Assembly: GCF_000801105.2 (NCBI RefSeq) | Contig: NC_079514.1 | Coordinates: forward strand, 45,264,515-45,328,514 | Origin: Raphanus sativus | Taxonomy: Eukaryota > Streptophyta > Magnoliopsida > Brassicales > Brassicaceae | Length of the DNA: 64,000 nucleotides | Reading direction: 5' to 3' | Part shown: one piece after another, positions 46,581 through 58,351 of the stretch | Layout: every line of letters starts with the position of its first letter | Numbering within the stretch: the first letter of the stretch is position 1 | Translations under genes and position numbers: made by a program | Notes under the pieces: generated by a model | What the model was told of the DNA's origin: nothing | Database searches by the model: none | The model's input: only the letters and a program-made list of their open reading frames with translations

Positions 46581-46904
46581 AGTAATATCAATAGATTAAA
46601 TGTTTTCTTTTGAAAAAAATATAGATTAAGTGTTTCCTAAGTGTTTATACCAATATTTAAAATCAATAGTAATATAAATAGATTAGGCCTCTATCAGTTT
46701 CCTAACTGTTTTAAAAAATTTGGACACTTTAGAAACCATCAAACTTTCAACCAGAATGGGATCCAAACTAATCATTTGTATTTTTGTTTTGAAACACAGC
46801 TAACAACTTTTATCAAATGTTCATTTTCATTAACAATATTCACATTCTTTGCAAAAATTAAAAGAAGATTAAGCTCCATTGAAATTTATTTGTTCTCTTT
46901 TACA

Positions 46905-47400
46905 GGCTGGCTCTGATATCAAAAATGGGTTTTATATAGTCTTACATCAACAATTGAACCAACTAGAAATAGTACATGATTTCGCTTATTCAAATATAAC
47001 AAGTCCCTAAAGACTAATTATTAGATGTGCCACATCGGTTACAATTGTGATTTTTGAGCAATAAATAAGTATATAGGTAATCCTCCATTTTGAGCTAATT
47101 TTAGGTGTGAGTTAAATTATTTACTAATATAATATTAAAGTCCATGTTTGACCTAGCATATGATTTTTCATAAATGGTTTCTACCTATATATCATGTAAA
47201 AGTGGTTCATATTGTTGTGGTATTTCCGAGATGTTGAGTTTAAAGTGTTTCTAATAGACTATTTCCACCTACATTTTAAAAGAGGCTATTAGATAGTCCA
47301 TATCTGTTAAAATCGTGATTTTTGAACAATATATAAATGTATGGTTTAATCATCTATTCTTAGTTAACTTTTGGGTGTAAGCTAGTTCATCACTAATATT
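46905..47400 (-). mobile_element. Possible decayed TRIM between the duplicated segments
   Basis: Two diverged direct repeats at about 47025-47115 and 47287-47380 share TTAGATnnnCCA, GTGATTTTTGA(A/G)CAATA and TTTTnGGTGTnAG. A word GGCTCTGATATCAAAAATGG at about 46909 resembles the complement of an initiator tRNA primer site. LTR ends are not clean. Confidence 0.35.
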
Positions 47401-47463
47401 GATACTTCAACTAATACAAATCATAACAGTGATCAATGTAAATGACCAAATAACCAACAAGTA

Positions 47464-47955
47464 GGCATTGCCATTTTGGTAATATATATCCATGACTTCA
47501 TTCAGATCTATTATCTTACCAAATACGGACAACTCAACATATCAACAAAGAACAAGGGAATGTTTGATTTGGTAGATAAGATATGATTCATACAAGGAGC
47601 ACATGAGCTTACACTTACACAAATCTTTATATTAAATTAGCTTCTCTTTTTTGAGAATTACATTAAATTTAACTTTCCAAACTCTTTTTAATTCTTATTA
47701 ACTAAATGTTCCATTTGGCCACACTAGTTTATGGTAACTTTTCGAGCCTATATGTCTCTTGATCTCCGTGTTAAATGGCCGAGCTCCCTGAAAATTTTGT
47801 CTTCTCCCACGAATAATAACATCATACATGTTACATAGACAAAGATGGGGGAAAAAAGCCAAACATAAAGGAACAATACAAGTAATCATTAAAGCGATTA
47901 AGCTTCCATTGATCTTTTTTTTGTGCACCAAGCTCCATTGATCCGATCTATCAAT
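47464..47955. repeat. Direct segmental duplication, copy 2
   Basis: Second copy of the unit at 46075-46580, about 1.39 kb to the right, ending some 460 bases before the WD40 start codon. Open frames within it (47698-47931) and in copy 1 (46374-46578) come from the shared non-coding sequence. Confidence 0.8.
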
Positions 47956-48244
47956 TGAGTAATTCTAACAGAGTAATATAAGTTGAGAATAAAATCCTAG
48001 TTATGTTATGTTTAGATGTAAACATCGGTATCTTAATTAACATAGTCCTTAACGTTACAATAAGTCAATATGCACAATTCCTCATTAACAACTAAAATTT
48101 CACTGGTCAACAAAAGAGACCAACGATCAGTCTGTTATTATATAGTACATAAAGATTCCATGAGCCAATAATACGAATTGAAAAGGAATGTTACATATCA
48201 TTCTCTATTTTATTTATTTCTATATTAATAGAAAAAAAAGGCGA

Positions 48245-48415
48245 AAAAGGAAGTCACGCCATCTGTCATGTAGCCGTTGCACCTTCCTCTTTCTTCTCAA
48301 CCCTTTTTAAATACTCTTTCAACGTTTCCTCAAACGCTCCACTTTTGGTTTCTCTGTACCAAAAAATAAAAGAAAAAGAAAACAAAGAAGAAGAAATCTT
48401 GAATCTCTTGATGCA
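48245..48415 (+). promoter_or_regulatory. WD40 gene core promoter and leader
   Basis: A TATA-like TTTTTAAATA at about 48303-48312 lies some 100 bases before the ATG, followed by a leader rich in A and G (AAGAAGAAGAAATC). Spacing suits a plant core promoter. Nothing more specific is visible. Confidence 0.5.
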
Positions 48416-49690
48416 ATGGTGAGATCAATTCAAGAAGGAGTCTTGATGACGTCTCCATCTTCCTCCTCAACAACCACAACCAACGGAACCGACTCAGACG
48501 ATTCCCTGAGCCGATCCTCCTCCTCAAAAAGCTTCATCCTCACCACTCTCCCTCCCCTTATCACCGCCGCGTACAAGCCACTCACCGTCCTCTCCGCTCA
48601 CGTCGGCTCTGTTTCCTCACTGGCCCTCTGCGGAGAGTTCTTGCTCAGTGCATCTCAGGGGAAAGACATCATCGTCTGGCAACAGCCGGATCTCAAGATC
48701 TTCGCGAAGTTCGGACAAGGAGACGGGTCCGTGAAGGCTTTGGTCAGCGTGGGAAGCAAAGTGTTCACCGCTCATCAAGACAGCAGAATCAGAGTCTGGA
48801 AAGTCTCTCGTAGAAGCTCCGAGAACGCTTTCCGCCTTGTCGACACCCTGCCCACGACTAAAGATTACTTGGGGAAGTTTATGAAACAGAGTAACTACGT
48901 TCAGACAAGGAGGAACCATAAGCGTCTCTGGATCGAACACGCGGACAGCATCTCTTGCCTTGCGGTCCACGCTGGAATAATCTACTCAGGGTCGTGGGAC
49001 AAGACTCTCAAAGTTTGGAGATTGTCGGATCTTAAGTGTCTTGAGTCGATCAAGGCGCATGACGATGCCATTAACGGTCTTTTCGCCGGAGAAGGTAGAG
49101 TGTACTCGGCGTCTGCGGACGGGAAGATCAAGATTTGGGGGAAAGAGAAGAAAAAGCAGACGGACTCGTCTTTTTCTTCTCATTCTTCTTCTTCTTGTTC
49201 ACACGTTCTGAAGGCTACACTGGAGGGTCGTGCGGAGGTTTCGGTGAACTCGGTGGTGGTTTCCGGCGACGGGAAGTGGGTATACGGAGGAGGGTCAGAT
49301 GGGTTTGTGATGGGATGGGAGAAGAGAGAGAAAGGAGGAGACTTTGAGGAGTGGAAGTTAGGGTTTGAGATGAGAGGACATAAGATGGCGGTTCTGTGTA
49401 TGTGTTTGGTTGGGGAAATGGTGTGTAGCGGATCGGCTGATAAGAGCATTGGACTGTGGAAGAGAGAAGAGAGTGGTAAGCTCTGTAAATTTGGAGTCAT
49501 ACATGGACATGAAGGTCCGGTGAAATGCTTGCAAGCTTCTCCCAACAATGTGGGTGCTGGATTCATGCTTTACAGTGGAGGTCTTGACAAGAGCATTAGG
49601 GTTTGGTGGGTGCCAAAACAAGACACCTTAGAAGAAGAAGAAGGGAAGAAGAAAACAAGTTTTGAAACGTTGTTGATGCAGCAGGGATGA
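48416..49690 (+). CDS. Single-exon WD40 repeat protein, JINGUBANG-like
   Basis: 424 residues, no intron. A Ser/Thr-rich N-terminus (12-40) precedes seven WD40 blades: about 58-89, 101-130, 174-203 (EHADSISCLAVH to WDKTLKVWRL), 213-242, 274-302, 319-349 and 363-398. Blades 3, 4, 6 and 7 end in the clear pattern D-K/G-S/T-I/L-K/R-V/L-W. WD40 propellers act as scaffolds for protein complexes; catalytic residues are not expected. The insert between blades 2 and 3 with KQSNYVQTRRNHKRLWIEHADSI is typical of the plant JINGUBANG group, whose founder restrains pollen germination in Arabidopsis; role here unknown. The acidic tail (EEEEGKKK) is short. From gene order this is the counterpart of At3g51930. 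The first ATG is used; a second at residue 11 is possible. Intact. Confidence 0.9.
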   Translation: MVRSIQEGVLMTSPSSSSTTTTNGTDSDDSLSRSSSSKSFILTTLPPLITAAYKPLTVLSAHVGSVSSLALCGEFLLSASQGKDIIVWQQPDLKIFAKFGQGDGSVKALVSVGSKVFTAHQDSRIRVWKVSRRSSENAFRLVDTLPTTKDYLGKFMKQSNYVQTRRNHKRLWIEHADSISCLAVHAGIIYSGSWDKTLKVWRLSDLKCLESIKAHDDAINGLFAGEGRVYSASADGKIKIWGKEKKKQTDSSFSSHSSSSCSHVLKATLEGRAEVSVNSVVVSGDGKWVYGGGSDGFVMGWEKREKGGDFEEWKLGFEMRGHKMAVLCMCLVGEMVCSGSADKSIGLWKREESGKLCKFGVIHGHEGPVKCLQASPNNVGAGFMLYSGGLDKSIRVWWVPKQDTLEEEEGKKKTSFETLLMQQG

Positions 49691-50560
49691 GTGAAAGATA
49701 TTTTATTTGGTATTATTTTTGTGGGATTTCATATACGTTTTGGTTTATATTTGTAATTTGTTATTCGATTTGTAAAGTCAAGATATGTAAAGATATGATT
49801 CGTTTATATAAACTTTTGTTCTTGCAATCAACATAATCCTTGGCTTACATTAAGTTCATGTATTACTAATTACTTGTTGAATTGATGAGAACATGAGTGG
49901 GATTCTTAATTAGTTTGTTAACTAACATGTGTATCTACCAACTGTTTTTGGTCTTATTGATATAATAGAATAAAGTAAAGTCTTGGGGTTGCCTTTGCTT
50001 CGTATTGAAACTGTAGCAATGGAATGTAATGGTTTCTGCGTTGGACAATATATTGTGTTGAGCCTACTTTTGAGCTTTAATCGCCGTCCAATTATCAAAA
50101 CAAGAGTTATGCAACTTTTTCCATCACAATCATATGCTTTAACCATGTTCAATTAGTCTTCTATATTATTTAATCAGGTGCAGCCATACCAACCTGTTGT
50201 TTTGAAAGTGAATCATATAGTCAGCTTTGTTTATTACAAATATAGAACCAGCAAAAAGAAAAATTCCTCAGTTTTTAATATATAAATGAAATGAAAAAGC
50301 TTTGAAGGGATGCAGGTAGCCAAAAAATAAGTGTATTCATGTGTATATATGCCTTTCTTTTTGAGTAGGAAGGGATTAGGTAAAATGTGATTATGGACCT
50401 CTTCAGAAAGAAACATTATCATTTTCCAGTCCCAAAACCAAAAACCCTGAATTATTTATCATCAAAAATGGTACATGAATATATAAATGATGTTGACTAT
50501 ATGTTTAAACTAAGTCATCAAACGCAAAAAGACATCCCAAAACCTATTTGATCATTTGAA
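49691..50560 (+). other. 3' flank of the WD40 gene
   Basis: T-rich after the stop, with TATAATAGAATAAAG at about 49960. Small open frames on the minus strand have no family character. Nothing else supported. Confidence 0.35.
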
Positions 50561-51030
50561 CTACTTAAATGAGAAATTATGAGAAATTTACCTTCCTGTC
50601 ATTACCCGATCTTTGGTTTTCGAATTTGTCTCCTTCCATTCCTCTCTTGTCAAGCAATTCTCATAGGCCATATGTTGTATCATTTGCTTTCTCATTTCCA
50701 TGACCAGGTTTAGCTTCCAGCCATTCGATGCACTAATAGCATTTCTAACCCCACTGCATAAGTTATTACAACAAATTTGTAAAGATTTAAGTTTTTTTAA
50801 ACTGATGTCAACTGGTTTTTAATTGTTAACTGAACCAAGACTAATCATTATATAAACAATTGTATCTTCAATGAGATGATTAGCCGCTACTAGCCAGACC
50901 ACGCCCTTCTCCTCTCTTAGTTGCTTCATCATCTCTTTCAAGTCCTCATCGGATCATACGCAACTGAGACAACGAGCACTTTTGCGACCTCATATTTGAT
51001 CTTTATCTTCTGGGAGTAAGTAGCCTACTC
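50560..51030 (-). pseudogene. Fragments of an unidentified gene
   Basis: On the minus strand 50720-50590 reads NAISASNGWKLNLVMEMRK and on to YENCLTREEWKETNSK, and near 50940-50870 LKEMMKQLREEKGVVWLVAA. Composition looks like real exons (charged helices), but they lie in different frames, a stop precedes LKEMMK, and no complete gene could be joined. Family not recognised. Confidence 0.35.
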
Positions 51031-53101
51031 TTTTCTCTAAGTACTAGCGAAACGAATCTTCAATTGGAATTGTATTCTGAAAGTTATGTGTATTTTACTA
51101 AGGAATATTTCTGCAAAACGCATATGAGATCAGAAGAAACAAAGGACAGAAACGGATGATCAAATCATTGAATTTTGACGCCAAACTTTCATTGTAAGTT
51201 TTGGACTAACAGTTATATGTATCTATAGCAGAAAACGGATCATAATTTGGAATTTTGGTTGAAATGTTATGGTTGTCTATTTGGGACTGAACTCTGCAAA
51301 GCGAGTCCATGAACAGTCAACTTCATAAACGTTCTCCAATATAACAAGACTAAGGCTTTGAATGTGAACATTACATATGCAGATTAGATGCAGTACAAGT
51401 AAAATGCAGATTAAACTGCATTTGTTCCCCATTCAAACAAAAAAATGCAGAACACAAATAAATAATAAAATAACTAATGAACTGGATGCAGATCAATAAC
51501 TAGTGTATTTTTTTGATCTGCAGAGGAAAACTGAACAGCTGCTATAACCTTGCTGAGGGCCAATCATAATGCATGCTTTTAATTTTTTTTTTTTGACGGA
51601 GTATGTTTTAACCCTTTTTTCTCTTTTAGTTGTTTATAAATAGATTTACTAATAACTTATTTCATTCACTTTAAAAATAATACAAATTCTTTCAAAATAT
51701 AATTTAATATTTTATTAAATTTTCTGATTTTATGTATTAATTTAATTACAAACTTATTAATAAAATATCTGTTCTTTTACATCTATATTATTTTATATTA
51801 TTTTAATATATAACTTACATAATCATATATAATACATCATACACGTTATAGTTCTTTTATTTTCATAATTGATACTAATAATTACTATAAATAAGACAAC
51901 TAATACTTGGTTACATAAAATAACTTTTATTTTATAATACTTTCACATAAATTAGTTTAATAAATTCATGCATGTTATTAGTAACACTTATTTTATTTGA
52001 AAGTCTTTATAAATTTTATTTTATAGTTACTTCAGATTTTTACACAATAAAATATCAGATATTATTTTTGTTCTTTCGTATATATATTTATAACATGTTT
52101 TGTCAACATATAACACATGCATGTATTTTATCGTTTGTTTAGTTGATCTTTTAACAAATATATTATAACATATGTAGTACACATGCAATTTTTCTCTTTA
52201 ACTAGAAGTAGTTTTAAGATATTTAACTTACGTTATGTTTAAATTTTTCAACATTTTATCAAGTTTTTATCCGAATATCCAAATATATTTTTTGAATTTT
52301 TGTTTAAATATGTAATTTATAAATTGAAACTTACTACAGAAACCTAAATATCTGAATATTTATGAATTTTTTGAGTTTAACGTCGAGTTTCAGAGTTTTT
52401 ATTGTTTTACGATTTTTTGTTGTAATTATATTTACAATTTATATAATGTTTAAACTTTCTTTGTATATATTGAAATAATAAAAATAATTGATAAAAATTT
52501 ATACTTTTAAAAAATATTTAATTTACAAAATCATTTTTAACATTTGGTTAAATTCATTAATTTGATGATTTTTTTAGCCAGTTAGATCTGCATTTGTTCT
52601 GATTGATCTGCAATTTAGGTTTGATCTGCGTTTTCTTGGTCTGCATACCATTCGAAGCCTAACCCCAAAACGAGCCAGATATCATTGGAAATGCCTCGTT
52701 GACTTTTTTCCAGATCATCTTTCAGATCGACAAACCGAGGTACGGTTAGAAAGTTATGGCCATTTTAGTTTCGGGTATCAAATATGTTCAAATCCAAAAA
52801 TCATAAACCTAATCTTTTAATTTGGAAACCCTAAATATATTTTAAGAAAGTTTTTATTTAAGGAAAGTTCACATTTTTGGAAACTTTATTTTAGAAAACT
52901 TGGAATCTAAACACTTATTTATCGTGTCGCAGTTGACCGCTTCTTCCGTCAATTATTCCAACCAGTGACTAAGGTGAAAGATATTCTCGTAATTTCTCGT
53001 ACAGACTTAGGACTTCGAATAACTATAATTTAGTTTTAATATGTTTCCGTCTTCATGAATTGAGTCTATATGATGTCTGTTTGGAATCTATTTGATAGTT
53101 A
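51031..53101. other. AT-rich interval with GATCTGCA-type words
   Basis: About 2 kb. ATGCAGATTA and TGATCTGCAG words cluster at 51380-51530 and reappear, partly inverted, at 52590-52650 (GATCTGCATTTG, GATCTGCAATTT, GATCTGCG). They may be the subterminal parts of a decayed element. Ends and target duplication were not found. No gene. Confidence 0.3.
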
Positions 53102-53644
53102 TCTAAACTATTAAAACTGAAGTACATTTAGTACTTAACCCTGACTTTTCCTAAATAATTACAGCTTATGCCACTACATTTAAAATAAATAATTAATTCA
53201 AATTATAACTATTACATTAATTATTTATATTTTGCCGCAGAGTTCACTTACCAGTTACCAAAAATAACTAACTTTCTTAACTATCTTCCTAAAATCAAGC
53301 GTAATCAATTAGAAATCTAACTTTCCAAAATAGAATTTTCAATGATTTATGAGTTTTTTAAATACAAATTGATTATTTAAAAATAACTAATCAAACGTCA
53401 TTTTCTTGAAGTCTAACATTTTAACTTTAACATTAATCAATACTATTAAAACATGAACATGACCTATTGATATATGTGTGATCCAACTATTTTAATATAA
53501 TTATTAAAATCTCTTATTATCATTTAAAAATATTATAAAAATAAAAACACAAATTTAATTAAAACACACAAATATAAAAATGAAACTTTTAAAAAATGTA
53601 AAATAAAAATATACCCGCCCTTTTAAAGGCGGGTCAGAATCTAG
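53102..53644 (+). mobile_element. Complete small Helitron, 543 bp
   Basis: Starts TCTAAACTATTAAAACTG after A at 53101 and ends CTAG at 53644 before T at 53645. The subterminal hairpin CCCGCC...GGCGGG (53614-53619 and 53629-53634) stands seven bases from CTAG. All diagnostic parts are present. Too short to code for anything: a non-autonomous copy. Confidence 0.85.
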
Positions 53645-53761
53645 TTTAGATTCTTTGCTTAAACTGAAAATATGATGCCCAAATATTCAATATTTTTTGT
53701 TTCATTTAAATATGATAGATATATGTGGATACTAAGATGAGTATGTGCGAATGTATGTGAT

Positions 53762-53915
53762 GTGGCCTAGTACTCTCTAGATTGTAGGTGGCTTGGCACT
53801 CTCCATACTGTAGGTGGTCTAGCACTCTCTAGACTATAGGTGACCTGACACTCTCCAGACTGTAAGTGGCATGGTACTCTCCGGACTGTAGGTGGCCTGG
53901 CACTCTCCTAATTCT
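53762..53915. repeat. 26-bp tandem repeat, six units
   Basis: Units begin at 53762, 53788, 53814, 53840, 53866 and 53892, an exact 26-base step with no insertions. Consensus about GTGGCCTGGCACTCTCCAGA plus CTGTAG. Units differ by base changes only. Confidence 0.9.
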
Positions 53916-55256
53916 ATGAACCCTCCGGTGTGGGTGTGAGGGGTGTGTGTGAGTATATAATTATGACCATTGTTTGTTTTTGGGTACTTTAGGTGTTGTA
54001 TTTGTAATATGTTAGGATTAAATTATATTTATTCGGAGTGTTTTGACAGAGTCAATGGATTTCGGGTTTAGCTTCCATATCTTACTAAGTGATTCCTTTG
54101 TTACTCATTCTTTTTTTTTCTATTTCAAGTGAGACAGACGAGTAGATGATATTTGGACGAATTGTTTGCTACTGGACGTTTTTCATACGAATATTTATAT
54201 GGGTTTAGGATGAGCGGATATTAAGTTATGAGCTGTGTGCTGTGAACTATTGTTGGTGACAAGTTATTCTCCATATTGGAGGTGACGGGTATCACAAAAT
54301 TATGCATTGCGGTTGATGAGATGCTCTAACATCATGTACTTTGTCACTGCCTTCCCACGTAGTCTTTAACATACGAGTCTCTTAGATGGGCACAAGGTTA
54401 CAACCACACTTTTTTAACACTTGTCTCGACACATCCGTTAGATTGTGATCAAAACCGATTTCTCCCATAGTGGAATGTCTCCTCGCAGGCAGAATCACTC
54501 TTAAGTTGTTAAATTATCTCTGTACCAGCTCTTTGAAGTCAATAGTTGCAACAACTTTTTGCCATGTCACTGATTCAATCACCTCACATAGTTTTTTTAC
54601 CAGAACTTTAGCAAAGAAAAAGACAGATCACTCACCATTAGGTTTTTATAAGCTAGTCAAGTGTTTTTAAAGAATAAGTCCTAATTTTGGTAACGGCTCA
54701 AATTCCTTACGTTCGGGCTATAAATGGGCCAAAAGTTGAAGACAATTTTTAGGGCTACTAAAACCTAAATATTTCGTTAAAACTGTAGAGACTAGATACA
54801 TTTGCAATACTCACAAAAGCGTCGTTTTAGGACGCTAAACTCAAAAGTCTTGCAACTCTTTTGACTATTATACAAAAGTTTTATTTTTGTTAAAAATACA
54901 AAATTATTGGTCCCCACCTAGAACAAGGTAAGCTTTATTTTCCGAAAGTTAATGCTTATAGCAAAAGCATTCTTAAAATAAACCAACATTACAAAAGTAA
55001 CCATAAGATTATCACCACGACACATCATTACTCATTTGCAATCTGAATGAAATTCTCTCTTTCTACGTAGCTTTTAGATCTTTTCTGGCTCTGGTTTCCA
55101 AAAGTATAAAACTCATATATTCTTTTTTGAAATCAAGTCCTTAATCAGCAGCCATATAAGTTTTATCGGCTTCGGGCTTTCTTTTGGGACCAAGCTTCTC
55201 GAACTCTCACAACTTTACTAGTTAGTCAATTACTACTACTACTACATACTAGTATC
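53916..55256. other. Interval with possible decayed exon
   Basis: On the minus strand 54610-54515 reads KVLVKKLCEVIESVTWQKVV then ATIDFKELVQR, exon-like but isolated and unrecognised. The open plus-strand frame 54470-54670 is its shadow. The rest is AT-rich with nothing supported. Confidence 0.3.
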
Positions 55257-55446
55257 TAGGGGTGGGCAAAAAACCCAAACCGAACCGAACCGAACCAATC
55301 AAACCAAAGTTAAACCGAACCAACCCAAACCATGCTCTTTATGTAACCCAATTGGTTCATGTTTTACTCAACCCGAACGGTTTGGTTTGGTTTAGGTTTT
55401 AAACCGAACCAAACCGATAATCCAATATATATAGTAAAAATATATA

Positions 55447-55489
<43 letters not shown>

Positions 55490-57621
55490 CATATTGTAAA
55501 TTTTAGTTAAAGTTTCGTTTTTCATTTTTTCATAACTTCCATATCTTTAAAAAAAATTATAAATACGATTCAAATAATACTATTATATATAAAATCATGT
55601 AGCATAAGTTTTTATGTTCTCACTCTATCGTTTATGAGTTGATTTTTTTTAAGGGAAAATTGCCAAAACGGAACAAAAATTCAGCATGGTTGTCCCAATA
55701 GTATAAAACCATCATTTAGTTGTCCCTTTAGTATAATTTTTTTCATAATCCCAAAAATAACCCTTGATTAATCTAATTAAACACATTAAACTAATATAAT
55801 TATAATAAAAACGTTTTTAAAATGTAAAAATAAAACTTTTTAAAACTTTTTAATAAAATAAAATTCGTATCTATAAAATAAAAATAATTTACAAATTTCC
55901 TTAAAAAAACGTTAAATCAACCTAATAAAAACAGTTTACAAAGTTTTATTTTTTATAAAAAGTTTAAAATGTATGTAAACTTTTTAATTTTATCAAAATT
56001 TTTAATAAAAAAAAATTAAAATGTATTTCTATAAAGTTTGTTTAACTTTTTATTTTTATAAAGTTTACAAATTTTATAAAGTTTGTTTAAAGTTTTTATT
56101 AAACACATTAAACTAAAAGAATTTTTAAAAAATTAATTAAAAACGTTTTAAAAAGGGAAAATAAAATAAAAGTTTTAAATTTTTTTAATAAAAATAAAAT
56201 TTATAAAAGTAAAAATAATTTACAAAGTTTTTTTAATAAAAACGTTAAATAAACTTATTAAAAACATTTTACAAAGTTTTATTTTTATAAAAAGTTTAAA
56301 ACGTTTTTAATAAACTTTAATTAAATATAATTTTTAAACTTTATAAAAATAAAATAAAACTTTACAAAAAATTTTAATAAAAACTTTAACTAAATTTATT
56401 AAAAAACTTTTTAGAAACTTTTATTTTTATAAAAAGTTTTAAATTTTTGTAACCTTTTTAATTTTATCGAAATTTTTAATAAAAATAAAACTTTTAAAAA
56501 TGTTTTTATAAAAATAAAATTTGTAAACTTTATAAAATAAAAATAAAACTCTACAAAAATTGCACCTAATTTCAAAATACCATATGTTGTATAGATATGT
56601 ATCATATAGAACAAGAGTTTATGAAAAAAATCAAAAGAAAAACTATGGGAAAACCATAGATTAATGAAGAAGACAAGAGAAAATAAATTTTTAAAAAAAT
56701 TTGACAAGTAAAATCGAAAATAATACATTTTAGGAAGTTAGAATATTTTTAAGAGATTTTTAGAATATTTCCTTAACTGAAACTTTCATTAATTTTCGCA
56801 AAAATCAGGTAATCTTATCCGTAGAATGCGCCTTCTAAAAGTTTAGAAGATTGACAAAAATCCAGAACACGCTTTCTACTTTTAGTAGACGTAAGAAAAC
56901 ATTTTAGAAAACACATTCCGCAAAATTTAGAATACTTAATAAAAGTAGAAGATGCATCCGGACGAAAAGTAGATAGCTTTAGGATTAGTAGAATGCGCAT
57001 TCTACTTATTTAGAAATTTAGTAAATAGTAGAATGTACGTTCTAAAAATAGTAGATGAACGTGTTTATTTTAGAAATCGTTTTCTACTATACCATTTTCC
57101 GTAGAAGGCACATTCTACCTTTAGTAGAACGTATTTTCAAATTTTTATTTATAACCTTTTTGAAAATAAAAAAAATATCAACTTGTGTATATGGGTGTTT
57201 TATTAATTGTTTATATTTTTAATATATTTTTTTATTCACAAAACTATTTATTTCATTAGTTTTCAGAAATACAAAGGGTAAAAAGGAGAAAAATTGGACA
57301 AAAAGAGATTTATACCAAAGGGACAACACCCTTGTTTTTTTGTTCTCTATTGGCAATTTTCCCTTTTTTTAATAAAAGTATAAAACTGATGCCTTCATAT
57401 TTTATAACCAACCCGAACTATAATGAACTAAATTAGACCATAATAATGTAAATCGAACCAAAACTAAACCAAACCGAACTGAACCGAATCGAATTAAACC
57501 CAAACTGAACGCAAACCAAAGCTACTTTGGTTTTAATTGGTTTGAATTTTATAAAATCCAAATGACCCAAACCAAACCGAACCCAAACCGAACCCGAAAC
57601 TAAACCGAAATGTCCACCCCA
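55257..57621. mobile_element. hAT-like element of the AAACCGAACC type, with a nested MITE
   Basis: Starts TAGGGGTGGGCA and ends near TGTCCACCCCA, inverted ends like those of the hAT element at 61052-61633. The inner flanks are rich in AACCGAACC and GGTTTGGTTT words in mirrored order. About 1.7 kb of the span (55653-57363) is a later Mutator-like insertion. A matching 8-bp target duplication was not seen, so the outer ends are slightly unsure. Confidence 0.6.
55653..57363 (+). mobile_element. Mutator-like MITE, 1.7 kb
   Basis: Terminal repeats GGGAAAATTGCC (55653-55664) and GGCAATTTTCCC (57352-57363) are exact inverted copies. TTTTTTTAA (55644-55652 and 57364-57372) flanks both sides, a 9-bp target duplication as left by Mutator transposases, though low in complexity. 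The interior is AAAACGTTT and TTTATAAA sequence without a gene; a second copy begins before base 1 of this window. The open frames at 56411-56728 and 56815-57000 are by-products. Confidence 0.75.
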
Positions 57622-57967
57622 TATTTTTTCTTCAAATAAAATTACTGGCTTCGAAAATGAGCATCAACAAATGCGAGTGATTCTAATCGTGTCCTTCCTA
57701 TCCCTTGGAACTTTCACCAAACTATACCAAAAAAAAAAACGTTCACGAACTCTCTCTTTTCCAACGTCTAAACAATTTTTCTTAGTAAAGTAGTATTTGT
57801 TGGTCAAAGTAAAATTAATTAATTTTTCCATTTCTATATAGTAAGTAAAGTACCACGTTAGCAAGGAGACAAAGTTTTGCTGGTTTATCTATTTTTTCAA
57901 GAATCTTTTGTGCATATCCACAGATTGAAGATCTTGTTTTGTAACGTTAAATGAAAATGTCACCATA

Positions 57968-58162
57968 ACTATTCAATTAGTAAATCTACCAAAGCAAAGT
58001 TACTCTTATTAATTGATTCTCTATTAATAATAAGGAGATTTTTACTCGAACAGATCTTTCCACTCTGCTTTTGTAGAAAATGCTATAAATTGAAAATAAT
58101 CACACAAATAAACAGAGAAAAAATGTGGAGGTCTTCAAAAAAAAAAAACTATTCAATTAGTA
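57968..58162 (+). mobile_element. Retroposed 146-bp sequence with poly(A) and 15-bp target duplication
   Basis: ACTATTCAATTAGTA occurs at 57968-57982 and 58148-58162. Between the copies lie 57983-58128, identical to 61793-61938, eight unmatched bases (AGGTCTTC) and an A12 run ending at the second repeat. A poly(A) tail plus a long target duplication is the signature of LINE-type reverse transcription of an RNA. The locus near 61793 has no such tail or duplication, so it is the likely source or a sibling. The sequence is not a tRNA-type SINE, as boxes A and B are lacking. Confidence 0.85.
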
Positions 58163-58351
58163 CAAAAAATAGCAAAACGTACGCGTGTATCTGCGTTTAT
58201 ACATTGACCACACTTACTATTCAAACAATACTAAAAGTAAATAAAGTTACGCTTATTGAATCATTGGTGTATAAGGACAATCATTACTCAATTGCTCTCC
58301 ATCAGTAAAATGACGTCGCCTTCCATGTTCGATTCGCTCTTAATATTGCTA

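Noticed and set aside
48617..48970. Minus-strand open frame of 117 codons in the WD40 gene
   Set aside because: Shadow frame opposite a well-supported WD40 gene with strong codon structure on the plus strand.
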